A DNA stretch of 64,000 bases from CAKUFA01 sp963646285 (GTDB taxonomy: Bacteria; Bacillota; Clostridia; Christensenellales; Aristaeellaceae), in the NCBI GenBank assembly GCA_963646285.1, contig CAVIWF010000001.1, positions 1 through 64,000 of the forward strand, given 5' to 3'. Each line of letters opens with the position of its first letter. Within the stretch, counting starts at the first letter, position 1. The notes under the pieces were generated by a model. That model made no database searches, was not told the origin of the DNA, and was given only the letters and a program-made list of their open reading frames with translations. Position numbers and translations under genes: made by a program. This document shows positions 9,124 to 17,418 of this stretch, in pieces.

Positions 9124-9642
9124 TTATTGGAACTTGGAAAGGTCAACGCCCTTCAGCGCCTGCAAAAGCACCAGACCGATGATCACCGCCAGCAGTTCAC
9201 CGGCAGCAACCTGCAGCATGGTCAGCCACAGGGGCAGGGCATACACAATGGCCAGCATACCGCCAACAATGACGCCGTTAGTAATCACAGGGCAGGCAGC
9301 AGCCAGATACCGATTCTTCCGCAGGGCATAGGTGCCCACAGCAGCCAACAAGGTGGCCAGAGAGCCGAAGATCACGTCTGCTGCACCCACCGGGCTCAGC
9401 AGATTGGACACCAGGCAGCCCACAAACAGGCCGGGAATCGCCTGGGGCAGCACAATGGGCAGCACGGTCAATGCCTCCGACACACGGCACTGCCAGGCAC
9501 CGTAGCTCAGGGCAGGCAGAAACATGGTCAGTACAGCGTACAGGGCGGCAATGATGGCGCTCAGGCACAGGGAACGGGTGGTGAAGAGCTTTTTCAGTCC
9601 GGAGACCTCTTCACAGGGTGCAGAAACAAGCTTCTTGTCCAT
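9124..9642 (-). CDS. queT: QueT-type queuosine-precursor transporter (ECF S component)
   Basis: Small hydrophobic protein of 172 residues with five to six membrane segments, matching the QueT (COG4708) family. That family acts as the substrate-binding subunit of an energy-coupling-factor importer for preQ1-type queuosine precursors. Recognisable stretches include YAVLTMFLPALSYG and CRVSEALTVLPI, typical of this family. The start is the ATG at 9642, because AAAGGA (9653-9658) lies ten bases upstream and is part of the riboswitch fold described below. The gene is monocistronic, with its own promoter and terminator. The shared ECF energising genes are not in this window. Confidence 0.88.
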   Translation of the reverse strand: MDKKLVSAPCEEVSGLKKLFTTRSLCLSAIIAALYAVLTMFLPALSYGAWQCRVSEALTVLPIVLPQAIPGLFVGCLVSNLLSPVGAADVIFGSLATLLAAVGTYALRKNRYLAAACPVITNGVIVGGMLAIVYALPLWLTMLQVAAGELLAVIIGLVLLQALKGVDLSKFQ

Positions 9643-9649
9643 AGGGAAA

Positions 9650-9718
9650 CCATCCTTTCCGGCGCAACAGGCCGATGAACTATCCTGCGGACACCAAAGA
9701 AGTTGAAGTGTGTCCGTC
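9650..9718 (-). promoter_or_regulatory. preQ1-II (COG4708-type) riboswitch
   Basis: In the queT leader the RNA forms stem CGGACAC (9710-9716)/GTGTCCG (9688-9694), whose loop contains CTTCTTT (9696-9702). A second small hairpin CGGC/GCCG lies at 9660-9674, and then AAAGGA (9653-9658) follows. The loop TTCTTT can pair with AAAGGA over six bases to form the H-type pseudoknot of preQ1-II riboswitches. That pairing would hide the ribosome binding site when preQ1 is bound. The arrangement and the loop sequence match the class I know from lactobacillales queT leaders. Gene context agrees. Confidence 0.82.
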
Positions 9719-9755
9719 AGTGCACATAGCGAAGGAAGTCGCAAGCGCACCGTAG

Positions 9756-9784
9756 AGCATAGCACATTTTTGCCTCCGGCGCAA
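9756..9784 (-). promoter_or_regulatory. Promoter of queT
   Basis: On the minus strand TTGCGC and TATGCT are separated by exactly 17 bases, upstream of the riboswitch. The transcript would begin about 100 bases before the queT start. Confidence 0.55.
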
Positions 9785-9812
9785 GGAGGAAAGAAGGACA
9801 AAAACCCGATCC

Positions 9813-10658
9813 TTAGAATCTGCCGCCTACGCCGCCGCCGTGGCTGGAACCGCTGGAAGAGGTGTGCACGCTGCTGCCAAGACCTCCGCCGCCACCGCCA
9901 TGTCCACCGCCGCCGGAGGATTCATTCCGCGTGTGGATTACAGACTGCCGCAGGAATCGATCCTTCCGATCCAGCCAGGCAATTTGGCAATGCTGGGAAG
10001 GATTGTACTTGTAGGTGCTGCCTTTCAGGGAATAGCGGAAGCAGACTGTACACACAAGCACCAGTGCGCAGCCTAAGCCCACCATCACGGCAAGTGCGAT
10101 TTCGCCCTTCGTCAGCTTATTGTACAGGCCGGAAAGCCGTTCTCCTGTTACAGCGTCATAGCGGAAGGAACCTTCCTCACGGCCTTCCTGAAGGAAGCCT
10201 TCCAGGGTGGTGAGCACGGTAATGGCAGCCTGACCGTAGCGGCCGCTGTGCAGGTAGGAAGCACTGTTGTCGAACATCTCTTCCAGCCGGTGGTCGGTGA
10301 TGTAGTCGATCATGACCCCTTTGGTGCTGATGACCGGCACCCGGTTGGTCATGTCGATCAGGTACAATAGTCCGGCTTCATCTGAACCAAGGCCGTAGCC
10401 GTTGTAGTCGAAGTAATCATCGGCAAAGGCTTGGGAAACATCCCCATCGCCCCGGTAATCTTCTTCTACCTGCCTGCTGGTAACCACCACCGCATCCATT
10501 TGATAGGTTTCCTGAATGCGGCGGATGATGGTGGTCATCTGCTGAATTTCGCTGGATGTGAACAGGGAGGCATCATCCACCACAGGCTTGGTTTCAGCCA
10601 GGGCAAGCAGAGGTAGGAGCAGCAGTGCCCACAGAATGCAGAAAAAACGTTTTACCAC
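9813..10658 (-). CDS. Exported/membrane TPM-domain protein with Gly-rich tail
   Basis: An N-terminal signal peptide (KRFFCILWALLLLPLLALA) is followed by a TPM domain (about residues 25-150; starts with VVDDASLFTSSE, then MDAVVVTSRQ and DYFDYNGYG). A second membrane helix follows at about 188-208, and the tail is Gly/Ser/His-rich and ends in GGGVGGRF. TPM domains occur in membrane-associated repair and phosphatase-like proteins, and the exact role is unknown. The start is a GTG at 10658 after GGGAGG; it overlaps the preceding zinc-ribbon gene by seven bases, suggesting coupling. The Gly-rich C terminus is typical for bacterial TPM proteins. About 280 residues. Confidence 0.8.
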   Translation of the reverse strand: MVKRFFCILWALLLLPLLALAETKPVVDDASLFTSSEIQQMTTIIRRIQETYQMDAVVVTSRQVEEDYRGDGDVSQAFADDYFDYNGYGLGSDEAGLLYLIDMTNRVPVISTKGVMIDYITDHRLEEMFDNSASYLHSGRYGQAAITVLTTLEGFLQEGREEGSFRYDAVTGERLSGLYNKLTKGEIALAVMVGLGCALVLVCTVCFRYSLKGSTYKYNPSQHCQIAWLDRKDRFLRQSVIHTRNESSGGGGHGGGGGGLGSSVHTSSSGSSHGGGVGGRF

Positions 10659-11725
10659 AGCAACGCACCTCCCAGGCACATCAGGCCGGTAACCACGGCG
10701 AATACGCCAGTAGCCCACAGCGCCAGTCTTTTTTTGTCAACGGGCAGCTTGCCGCATACCGTGCCTTTCTGACCGTTCATCATAAAGAAGTAAGGCTTGC
10801 CTTTTTTATCGCCCTTATAGGTGAGCACCCAGGTGGGCAAAAGTACATAGCGCATGGTGGTTTTTTCACTGCGGAAGGTGGTTCTGCCCCGGATGGAGTT
10901 GTAGCCTGCATCGGCGGTCAATTGGCCTTGGGCGTGCTCCGAAACCTCGGCAATCATGTCCTTTTCTGCATCCGCCTGGGGAATATCCCGCTTTTCTGCC
11001 AGAAAACCGCTAAGATACCCTTCGGAAAAGGGGCGCATTTTGTCATTATCGTAGGGGAAAATGCCATCGGACAGCTTGCGGTCGTTGCCGGACAGTGCCT
11101 TGCGCACCAGTGCTGTGAAGGTCATGCGCCCTTCTCGAGCTACTTCATAATAGCGGGTGGTGGTAATGGTTTCCTTGGGGGTATGGGCAACGCTGACTTT
11201 TGTGCCTTTGCCGTCAAAGCGTCCTACGCCGGTGACTTCCCCGTACCAGTAGGGGTAGTAAACGCCGGAGAAATAGGTCAGCTGATCCGGGGTAAAGAAC
11301 CGGCGATCCACAAACAGCTTCTCGTCAATGAATTTGTTGAATTGCTGTTTGGCCTTCTCCTCATTGATGGCGAAGGGAATAACCCCATCCGGGTGAAATG
11401 TATCACTGAGCCGATCTGTCAGCACCACCGGGCTATGACAGTAGTAGCAACGGGTGGCGGCTGTGGTATCTGTAGTGACGATTTCTGCACCGCAGTTCTG
11501 GCAGTGATACTCCACCATATTCGGCGTTTTTGCTCCCTTTTTCGGGGGAACGGTTTCGGCTTGCTCCGGGGAGGTATCCGCCTTACTGGCAAGAGGCTCC
11601 GTCTCATCTTCCGGCGGTACAGCTGTTTCAGCACCGCAGTAGGGACAAGTCAGCTTTGCGGAGGTGGGATCATATTCCAGATACGCACCGCAGGAAGGGC
11701 ACTTGATGGTCTTTGTTGAACTCAT
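10652..11725 (-). CDS. Zinc-ribbon protein with C-terminal membrane anchor
   Basis: 357 residues. The N terminus has a TFIIB-type zinc ribbon (CPSC at about 9-12, CPYC at about 27-30), then a charged linker, and a second four-cysteine ribbon (CQNC and CYYC, about 75-100). A long middle domain contains YFSGVYYPYWYGEV and PTWVLTYKGDKKGKPYFFMMNGQ, a pattern I know from a conserved but uncharacterised family of zinc-ribbon membrane proteins. The C terminus ends in hydrophobic helices. It is encoded just before, and overlaps, the TPM gene. The pair recurs in Firmicutes, so they likely act together at the membrane. No enzyme motif is seen. Confidence 0.72.
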   Translation of the reverse strand: MSSTKTIKCPSCGAYLEYDPTSAKLTCPYCGAETAVPPEDETEPLASKADTSPEQAETVPPKKGAKTPNMVEYHCQNCGAEIVTTDTTAATRCYYCHSPVVLTDRLSDTFHPDGVIPFAINEEKAKQQFNKFIDEKLFVDRRFFTPDQLTYFSGVYYPYWYGEVTGVGRFDGKGTKVSVAHTPKETITTTRYYEVAREGRMTFTALVRKALSGNDRKLSDGIFPYDNDKMRPFSEGYLSGFLAEKRDIPQADAEKDMIAEVSEHAQGQLTADAGYNSIRGRTTFRSEKTTMRYVLLPTWVLTYKGDKKGKPYFFMMNGQKGTVCGKLPVDKKRLALWATGVFAVVTGLMCLGGALLW

Positions 11726-11746
11726 TTGATTCTCCTTGGAGGATAA

Positions 11747-13831
11747 TTATAATGCAATCCTCGTGTGCAGGGGCTTGGTGCCAGTCAATGCTTCACTTAG
11801 GGCGTCGGGCTGGCAGGTGCCTGCATACACGTCGTAGGTGTGGCCTTCACGGACACGCTCACCGGCATCGTTGACCACATCCAGGAAAGCGCCGGCAACG
11901 TGGAGGGTGACGGCTTTGACCTCGCCCGGTTCAAGGGTGACACGCTTGAAGGCAGCCAGGATGGGATTGGGGGTGGCATCCGGCGCATCAGCGGCATGGA
12001 CGTACGCCTGAGCCACGGTATCGGCGGTCATGTGCCCGTCATTGCGCAGGGCGAAGGTAACAGTGGCTCCATCTCCCTCCGGCACCACATGGAGATCAGC
12101 GGCGGTAAAGGGCACGTAGCTCAGTCCGTAGCCGAAGGGATACAGGGGCGTGCCGGTGAAGTACCGATAGGTGCGGCCAGTCATGTGATAATCGGTGAAC
12201 TCCGGCAGCTCCTTAACATTGTGATAGAAGGTGACGGGCAGCCGGCCGGAGGGACTGACGTGACCGAACAGGATGCGAGCCAGTGCGGTACCCCCTGCCT
12301 GACCGGGGTACCATGCCATGATCTTGGCATTGCCCTGGGGTACGTTCAGGGCACTGCCTGCCAGAATGACGGTCACAAGGGGCTTGCCGGTGGAAACGAG
12401 GGCCTCCATCAGTGCCTGCTGACAGGCGGGAAGGGACAGATCCATTTTATCACCGGCGGCGAAATCATTGCTGGTGTCTCCTTCTTCCCCTTCAATGGTG
12501 GCATCCAGACCGACACAGGCAATGACCGCATCTGCTTCCTCGGCACAGATCTTTGCTTCAGCCAGCCAACGCCCCACGGGCTTTTCCTTATACAGACCGG
12601 CACCCTGACTGTACAGTACTCGAATGCCGTGAACATTACAATAGGTACGGATGCCCTCCAGCATGGTAACGTATCTGCTGGAAGTACCGTTGTAGTTGCC
12701 TTCCAGAGCAAGCACGCTGTCGGCATTGGGACCAATGACCGCCAAGGTGCGGATCTTCTGGGGATCAAGGGGCAGTACCCCGTCGTTTTCCAGCAGCACC
12801 ATGGATTTTTCCGCAGCGGCAAGGGCAAGGGCATCGTGAGCGTCTGTGTCGTTTTCCTCAAAGGGAATGGCATCGTATTCGCAGTCATCGGCGAAGAGCC
12901 CCAGCAGAATGCGGGTGGTGAACAGCCGCTCACAGGCGGTGGTGATCTCTTCCTCTGTCACAAGACCTTCCTGATAGGCTTCCAGCAGGTGGAGGTAGGT
13001 ATGGCCGCAGTTCACATCGCAGCCGTTATGAATGGCCAAAGCGGCAGATTCCGGAGCGGTGGCCGTGACCATGTGATGGGTGTGGAAATCCCGGATGGCC
13101 CAGCAGTCGCTGACCACATGTCCTTCAAAGCCCCACTGATCCCGAAGAATATCCTTCAGCAGGGTTTTGGAGCCGCAGGCAGGCTCGCCATTCACCCGGT
13201 TGTAAGCACCCATGATGGCTTCCACGTGGGCTTCTTTCACGGCGGCCTCGAAGGCAGGCAGGTAGGTTTCCGCCATGTCCTTGGGGGTAGCTTGTGCGTC
13301 AAACTCGTGGCGCAGCTTTTCCGGACCGGAATGAACGGCAAAGTGCTTGGCGCAGGCGGCAGTTTTCAGATATTTCCCGTCCCCCTGCAATCCACGGATA
13401 AAGGCCACGCCCAGCCGGGAAGTCAGGTAAGGGTCTTCACCGTAGGTTTCCTGACCCCGTCCCCAGCGGGGGTCGCGGAAGATGTTGATGTTGGGGCTCC
13501 AAAAGGTCAATCCCTTGTAAATGCTCCGATCTCCATGAGCCGCCTGCTGATGATACTTGGCACGGCCTTCTGTGGCAATGGTTTCTGCCACACGCTGGTG
13601 GAAGTCTTCATCAAAGATGGCAGCCAGTCCAATGGCTTGTGGAAACACGGTGGCTGTACCTGCACGGGCAACGCCGTGGAGGGCTTCGTTCCACCAGTTA
13701 TATTCGGGAATGCCCAAACGGGGGATTGCCGGCGCTTCGTACCGCAGCTGGGCGGCCTTTTCTTCCAGGGTCATTTGTGCAACCAGGGCTTTTGCCTGGG
13801 CCAGGGCTTCTTTCCGATCCATCATAAGCAA
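11747..13831 (-). CDS. GH3-family beta-glycosidase (beta-glucosidase/xylosidase type)
   Basis: Glycoside hydrolase of 694 residues without a signal peptide, so cytoplasmic. The N-terminal TIM barrel contains NEALHGVARAGTATVFPQA, KHF (162-164) and VVSDCWAI with the catalytic nucleophile Asp242. A GH3 C-terminal alpha/beta domain follows, and a fibronectin-III-like domain covers roughly residues 570-690. The ALHGVAR and TVFPQAIG stretches are typical of the beta-xylosidase/alpha-arabinosidase branch, but beta-glucosidases share them, so substrate is not fixed. The start is TTG at 13831 or ATG at 13825 after AAGGAG. It is followed by the zinc-ribbon gene 21 bases later. Confidence 0.9.
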   Translation of the reverse strand: MLMMDRKEALAQAKALVAQMTLEEKAAQLRYEAPAIPRLGIPEYNWWNEALHGVARAGTATVFPQAIGLAAIFDEDFHQRVAETIATEGRAKYHQQAAHGDRSIYKGLTFWSPNINIFRDPRWGRGQETYGEDPYLTSRLGVAFIRGLQGDGKYLKTAACAKHFAVHSGPEKLRHEFDAQATPKDMAETYLPAFEAAVKEAHVEAIMGAYNRVNGEPACGSKTLLKDILRDQWGFEGHVVSDCWAIRDFHTHHMVTATAPESAALAIHNGCDVNCGHTYLHLLEAYQEGLVTEEEITTACERLFTTRILLGLFADDCEYDAIPFEENDTDAHDALALAAAEKSMVLLENDGVLPLDPQKIRTLAVIGPNADSVLALEGNYNGTSSRYVTMLEGIRTYCNVHGIRVLYSQGAGLYKEKPVGRWLAEAKICAEEADAVIACVGLDATIEGEEGDTSNDFAAGDKMDLSLPACQQALMEALVSTGKPLVTVILAGSALNVPQGNAKIMAWYPGQAGGTALARILFGHVSPSGRLPVTFYHNVKELPEFTDYHMTGRTYRYFTGTPLYPFGYGLSYVPFTAADLHVVPEGDGATVTFALRNDGHMTADTVAQAYVHAADAPDATPNPILAAFKRVTLEPGEVKAVTLHVAGAFLDVVNDAGERVREGHTYDVYAGTCQPDALSEALTGTKPLHTRIAL

Positions 13832-13937
13832 TACGACTCCTTCTCACTGTCGTGGGATGATAAAAGATGATGGTTTTCTTGTTCTACACATGGCGGCGGT
13901 TCTCCTTTTAAGAAATTTTTCGTCAGCCATTTTTTTA

Positions 13938-13966
13938 TGGCAAGAAGACGGGTTTTCTGCTATAAT
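13938..13966 (+). promoter_or_regulatory. Promoter of the HAD-hprK-glcK-smpB transcript
   Basis: TGCTATAAT (TATAAT at 13961-13966, TGn-extended) lies 34 bases before the HAD gene. The weak -35 TGGCAA at 13938-13943 is 17 bases upstream of TATAAT. The space between the divergent GH3 and HAD genes (13832-13999) holds nothing else I recognise. Confidence 0.55.
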
Positions 13967-13999
13967 GCTGGTATATCGCATCAATGGTCAGGTAGGGAG

Positions 14000-14812
14000 A
14001 TGAATGCTGTGGTTCGGGCAGTGGCATTTGATATGGATGATACTCTTTTGCGGGACGACCGAACCATATCCCCCTACACGCTGGATGTATTGCGGAGGGC
14101 AGCGGAGAAGGGGATTGCCGTGATTCCTGCCAGCGGCCGGGCGAGGGACAGCATGAAGCCCTTCGTGGAACGGATGGGCTGCGTTGCCTGCTACATTGCC
14201 TGCAACGGAGCGGAAGTATGGTCGCCGGATCATACCCTGATGCACCGGGAAACCATCGATACGCTGCTGGCAAGGGAAGTGGCCGCCTTTGCTCAGGCGC
14301 ATCACACCTACTGTCAGGTTTACTATGATGAGAAATTCTATTATTCCCATCAGGGCATGTATGCGGATCAGTACGCCGCATCCTCCATGCTGACGGGAGA
14401 ATATGCCGGGGACTTGACCCGGTTCATTGACCGGCCTACCACCAAGGTGCTGATGATGGACGAGCCGGAGAAGATTGCCCGCATGCTGGCAGAGGCCCAT
14501 CAGCTGCTGGACGGCCGGGCACAGGTAACCTGCTCCAAGCCTTACTTCTTGGAAGTGAATCCCCTGCGGGCGACCAAGGGGATTGCACTGGGCTTTGCAG
14601 CGGAGCACCTGGGATTTTCCATCCGGGATGCGGTGGCCTTTGGAGACAGCCTGAATGACCTGAGCATGCTGAAGGCGGCAGGCCTGGGAGTGGCTATGGC
14701 CAATGCAAGAGAGGACGTGAAAGCCGTGATTCCTGAACATTGCCTGAGCAATGGGGAGGACGGCGTGGCACGATATATCGCACAACACTTGTTGCAGGAG
14801 GAAATGCAATGA
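14000..14812 (+). CDS. Cof-type HAD-superfamily phosphatase
   Basis: HAD hydrolase of the Cof/YidA type, about 270 residues, acting on small phosphorylated metabolites. The motif AFDMDDTLLRDD near the N terminus carries the nucleophile Asp, IPASGRARDS is motif II, K in TKGIALGF is motif III, and AFGDSLNDLSML is motif IV. The long middle is the C2 cap domain. The start is ATG at 14000 or GTG at 14009; GGGAG (13995-13999) suits the GTG better, while an AGG further upstream suits the ATG. Its stop overlaps the hprK start (ATGA), so the two are translationally coupled. Confidence 0.88.
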   Translation: MNAVVRAVAFDMDDTLLRDDRTISPYTLDVLRRAAEKGIAVIPASGRARDSMKPFVERMGCVACYIACNGAEVWSPDHTLMHRETIDTLLAREVAAFAQAHHTYCQVYYDEKFYYSHQGMYADQYAASSMLTGEYAGDLTRFIDRPTTKVLMMDEPEKIARMLAEAHQLLDGRAQVTCSKPYFLEVNPLRATKGIALGFAAEHLGFSIRDAVAFGDSLNDLSMLKAAGLGVAMANAREDVKAVIPEHCLSNGEDGVARYIAQHLLQEEMQ

Positions 14813-15738
14813 TCCAGGCAGCGGACTTTGCCAAGAATCTGAAACTGACGGAGCTTTCGCCATCCACCAGGGCGGAATGGGATATTCGAACGGCGGACCT
14901 GAACAGACCGGGCATGCAGTTCTGCGGGTTTTATGAGTACTTTGCCTTCGAGCGGCCACAGGTCATCGGCAAGGTGGAAATGACCTATCTGGAAAGTCTG
15001 GACACCAAGGCACGGCAGGAGATGCTGAAGAAGTACTTTTCCTATGACCTGCCCTGCGTCATTATCTGCCGGGGCATGCACGCCCCGGAGGATCTGCTCC
15101 GGGAGGCTAAGGAGCGGGACATTGCCGTGTATCAGACGGACATGGTCACCACCAAGTTCACCTTTGCAGCCATTACCTACCTGAACCGCTGCCTGGCGCC
15201 CCGGGTCACCCGTCACGGCGTGCTGGTGGATGTGTACGGCGTAGGCGTGCTGCTCACCGGCGAAAGCGGCGTGGGCAAGAGCGAGGCCGCCTTGGAGCTG
15301 GTCAAGCGTGGTCATCAGCTGGTGGCGGACGATGTGGTGGATATTTGCCGTGTGGCGGATAACCGGCTTACCGGCGAATGCCCGGAGATGGTGCGCCACT
15401 TTATGGAAATCCGGGGCATCGGTATCATTGACATCCGTGCCATGTATGGCATCGGCGCCGTGGCCATGAGCAAGTCCATTGACTTGGTGATGCACATGGA
15501 AAAATGGGTGGAAGGCAAGGAATATGACCGGCTGGGACTGAGTGAGGATTACATTACCATCTTGGGTGTGAAGGTGCCCCACCAGATTATGCCGGTGCGG
15601 CCTGGTCGGAACCTGGCCATCATCATCGAGGTAGCGGCACGGAACCTGAGCCTGAAGCGGACAGGCTACAGCGCCGCCCATGAGCTGGATCGGCGGCTGA
15701 ACGAAATGATCATGAAGCAATCCGGGCAGAACGATTAA
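14809..15738 (+). CDS. hprK: HPr kinase/phosphorylase
   Basis: Bifunctional enzyme that phosphorylates Ser46 of HPr and dephosphorylates it, controlling carbon catabolite repression in Gram-positive bacteria. Walker A GESGVGKSE is at residues 151-159, the conserved His is near 136 (RHGVLVDVYG) and the HprK signature IRGIGIIDIRAMYG lies around 203-216. Length of 309 residues equals the family norm. The start ATG at 14809 is seven bases after GGAGG and overlaps the HAD stop. It is followed at 18 bases by a glucokinase gene, which fits a sugar-metabolism operon. Confidence 0.95.
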   Translation: MIQAADFAKNLKLTELSPSTRAEWDIRTADLNRPGMQFCGFYEYFAFERPQVIGKVEMTYLESLDTKARQEMLKKYFSYDLPCVIICRGMHAPEDLLREAKERDIAVYQTDMVTTKFTFAAITYLNRCLAPRVTRHGVLVDVYGVGVLLTGESGVGKSEAALELVKRGHQLVADDVVDICRVADNRLTGECPEMVRHFMEIRGIGIIDIRAMYGIGAVAMSKSIDLVMHMEKWVEGKEYDRLGLSEDYITILGVKVPHQIMPVRPGRNLAIIIEVAARNLSLKRTGYSAAHELDRRLNEMIMKQSGQND

Positions 15739-15756
15739 AAGGGGAGTGCAGTGAAC

Positions 15757-16707
15757 ATGGTGTACATCGGCATTGACGTAGGCGGAACCGGCGTAAAGGT
15801 AGGCATTGTAGACGAGGCAGGCAAGATCACCAGCCACGGCAGTATGCCCACGGTGCTCACGGATACCCCGGATAAGCAGATCAGCGATATGGCTCGCTTT
15901 GCACTGGAATTGCTGGAGAAAAGCGAGTACACCTTGGAGGATGTCGCCAGCGTAGGCGTTGGCGTGCCGGGCATTGCCGACCAGAAGACGGGAGAAATCA
16001 TCTTCTGCACCAATCTGGGTTGGCATCATGTGCCCTTCCGGCAGATCTTCCAGCGTGTGCTGGATAAGCCGGTGTACATTGATAACGATGCCACGGTGGC
16101 AGGCCTTGCGGAAGCAGTGGCAGGCGTGTCTGCCGGGGCGGATTCCAGCGTATTCATTACCCTGGGTACAGGGGTTGGCGGCGGCATTGTGCTGAAGGGC
16201 AAGGTGTGGAGCGGCTTCCACGGCACCGGCAGCGAAATTGGTCACATGATCCTGAAAATGGATGGAGAACCCTGCACCTGCGGCAATCGGGGCTGCCTGG
16301 AGCGGTACTGCTCCGCTACGGCGATCATCCGCATGGCACGGGAAATGCTGCCTGCCAACCCGGATAGCATCATCATGACGAACTGCGGCGGCGACCTGAG
16401 TAAGGTAAACGCCCGCATGGTCATTGATGCTGCCAGAAAAGGGGATCCGGTAGGAGAGAGCGTTTTCCGCCGGTATGTGTGCTACCTGTCTCAGGCTATT
16501 TCGAACATTTGTAACTTTCTTGATCCTGAAGTGGTGGTACTGGGCGGCGGCGTCAGCAATGCAGGGGAATTCCTGCTGGATGCTGTGCGGAAGGAAGTAC
16601 CCAGGTACTGCCTGTTTAAGGACATGGAGTATGCCCGCATTGAGCTGGCACAGCTGGGTGCAGATGCCGGTATGATTGGCGCTGCCATGCTGGGTCAGAA
16701 ACAGTAA
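15757..16707 (+). CDS. glcK: ROK-family glucokinase
   Basis: ATP-dependent sugar kinase of 316 residues. The phosphate loop GIDVGGTGVKVG lies at the N terminus, GVGVPGIAD and the active-site Asp in IDNDATVAG follow, and the ROK signature with zinc ligands CTCGNRGCLE is near residues 170-180. No HTH domain precedes it, so this is a kinase and not a ROK repressor. ATG at 15757 is ten bases after GGGGAG; a GTG at 15751 in the same frame is an alternative. Glucose is the likely substrate, but ROK kinases also use ManNAc or other hexoses. Confidence 0.9.
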   Translation: MVYIGIDVGGTGVKVGIVDEAGKITSHGSMPTVLTDTPDKQISDMARFALELLEKSEYTLEDVASVGVGVPGIADQKTGEIIFCTNLGWHHVPFRQIFQRVLDKPVYIDNDATVAGLAEAVAGVSAGADSSVFITLGTGVGGGIVLKGKVWSGFHGTGSEIGHMILKMDGEPCTCGNRGCLERYCSATAIIRMAREMLPANPDSIIMTNCGGDLSKVNARMVIDAARKGDPVGESVFRRYVCYLSQAISNICNFLDPEVVVLGGGVSNAGEFLLDAVRKEVPRYCLFKDMEYARIELAQLGADAGMIGAAMLGQKQ

Positions 16708-16734
16708 GTAACAAGTCAAAAGGAGATTGCCGCT

Positions 16735-17202
16735 ATGCCCCATCAAAAGGGAATTAAGCCTGTAGCCCAGAACCGGAAAGCCTTCCACGATTATTTTGTG
16801 GAGGAACGCTATGAGTGCGGCTTGGAGCTTTTCGGCACGGAAGTGAAGTCCATGCGGCAGGGCAGGGTGAACCTGAAGGAGTCCTGGGCGCAGATCCGCC
16901 ATGGGGAAATCTGGGTGGAAGGCATGCACATCAGCCCCTACGAGCAGGGAAACCAGTTTAACCGGGAGCCCCTGCGCCCCAAGCGGCTGCTGATGCATAA
17001 GTCGGAAATTCGCAAGCTGGATGCCCTGGTTGCCCGGCAGGGGTACACCCTGATTCCTCTGGAAGTGTACCTGAAGGATGGGCGGATGAAGCTGCAGCTA
17101 GGCCTGTGCAAGGGCAAGGACGTGCACGATAAGCGGGACGCCATTGCCAAGCGGGATGCAGACCGGGACATTCGCCGTGCCCTGCGGGAAAGGCAGAAAT
17201 GA
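16735..17202 (+). CDS. smpB: SmpB, tmRNA-binding protein
   Basis: RNA-binding partner of tmRNA in trans-translation, 155 residues. Conserved stretches QNRKAFHDYFVEERYECGLEL (shown in part: RKAFHDYF), GTEVKSMRQG, and a Lys/Arg-rich C-terminal tail ending RRALRERQK are all as expected. AAAGGAG lies nine bases before the ATG. tmRNA genes often follow smpB, but the 216 bases after it show no tmRNA-like ends or tag frame. Confidence 0.95.
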   Translation: MPHQKGIKPVAQNRKAFHDYFVEERYECGLELFGTEVKSMRQGRVNLKESWAQIRHGEIWVEGMHISPYEQGNQFNREPLRPKRLLMHKSEIRKLDALVARQGYTLIPLEVYLKDGRMKLQLGLCKGKDVHDKRDAIAKRDADRDIRRALRERQK

Positions 17203-17307
17203 CCATATCGGTTTGCAGGCGGGTGCAGGGGAAGGTTTTTGATATCAAAGCTTCCTCATGCCTTGCTTTTGCTGCAAGAAAAATTCTCCAAAAGTTCGAA
17301 ACAACCC

Positions 17308-17335
17308 TTGCATTTTTGAAAGAATAATGTATAAT
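17308..17335 (+). promoter_or_regulatory. Promoter of the exported flavin reductase gene
   Basis: TTGCAT (17308-17313) and TATAAT (17330-17335) are separated by 16 bases, about 83 bases before the start codon. An AAAGGAGG ribosome site follows. The intergenic region holds nothing else recognised. Confidence 0.75.
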
Positions 17336-17418
17336 GATATCAGCGGGTATTGTGAATTAGTTGACAATTTGCAAGTCCGTGGACGTTTTCTTGGGAAGGA
17401 ACAAAGGAGGTTTTTTCC

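Noticed and set aside
11840..13870. 676-residue plus-strand frame opposite the GH3 gene
   Set aside because: Antisense shadow of the glycosidase; no ribosome site and low-complexity composition.
14542..16998. 818-residue minus-strand open frame across hprK, glcK and smpB
   Set aside because: Runs antisense through three clear genes; no recognisable domains.
17203..17418. tmRNA gene after smpB
   Set aside because: No tRNA-Ala-like ends or tag-coding frame; the region holds a standard promoter instead.
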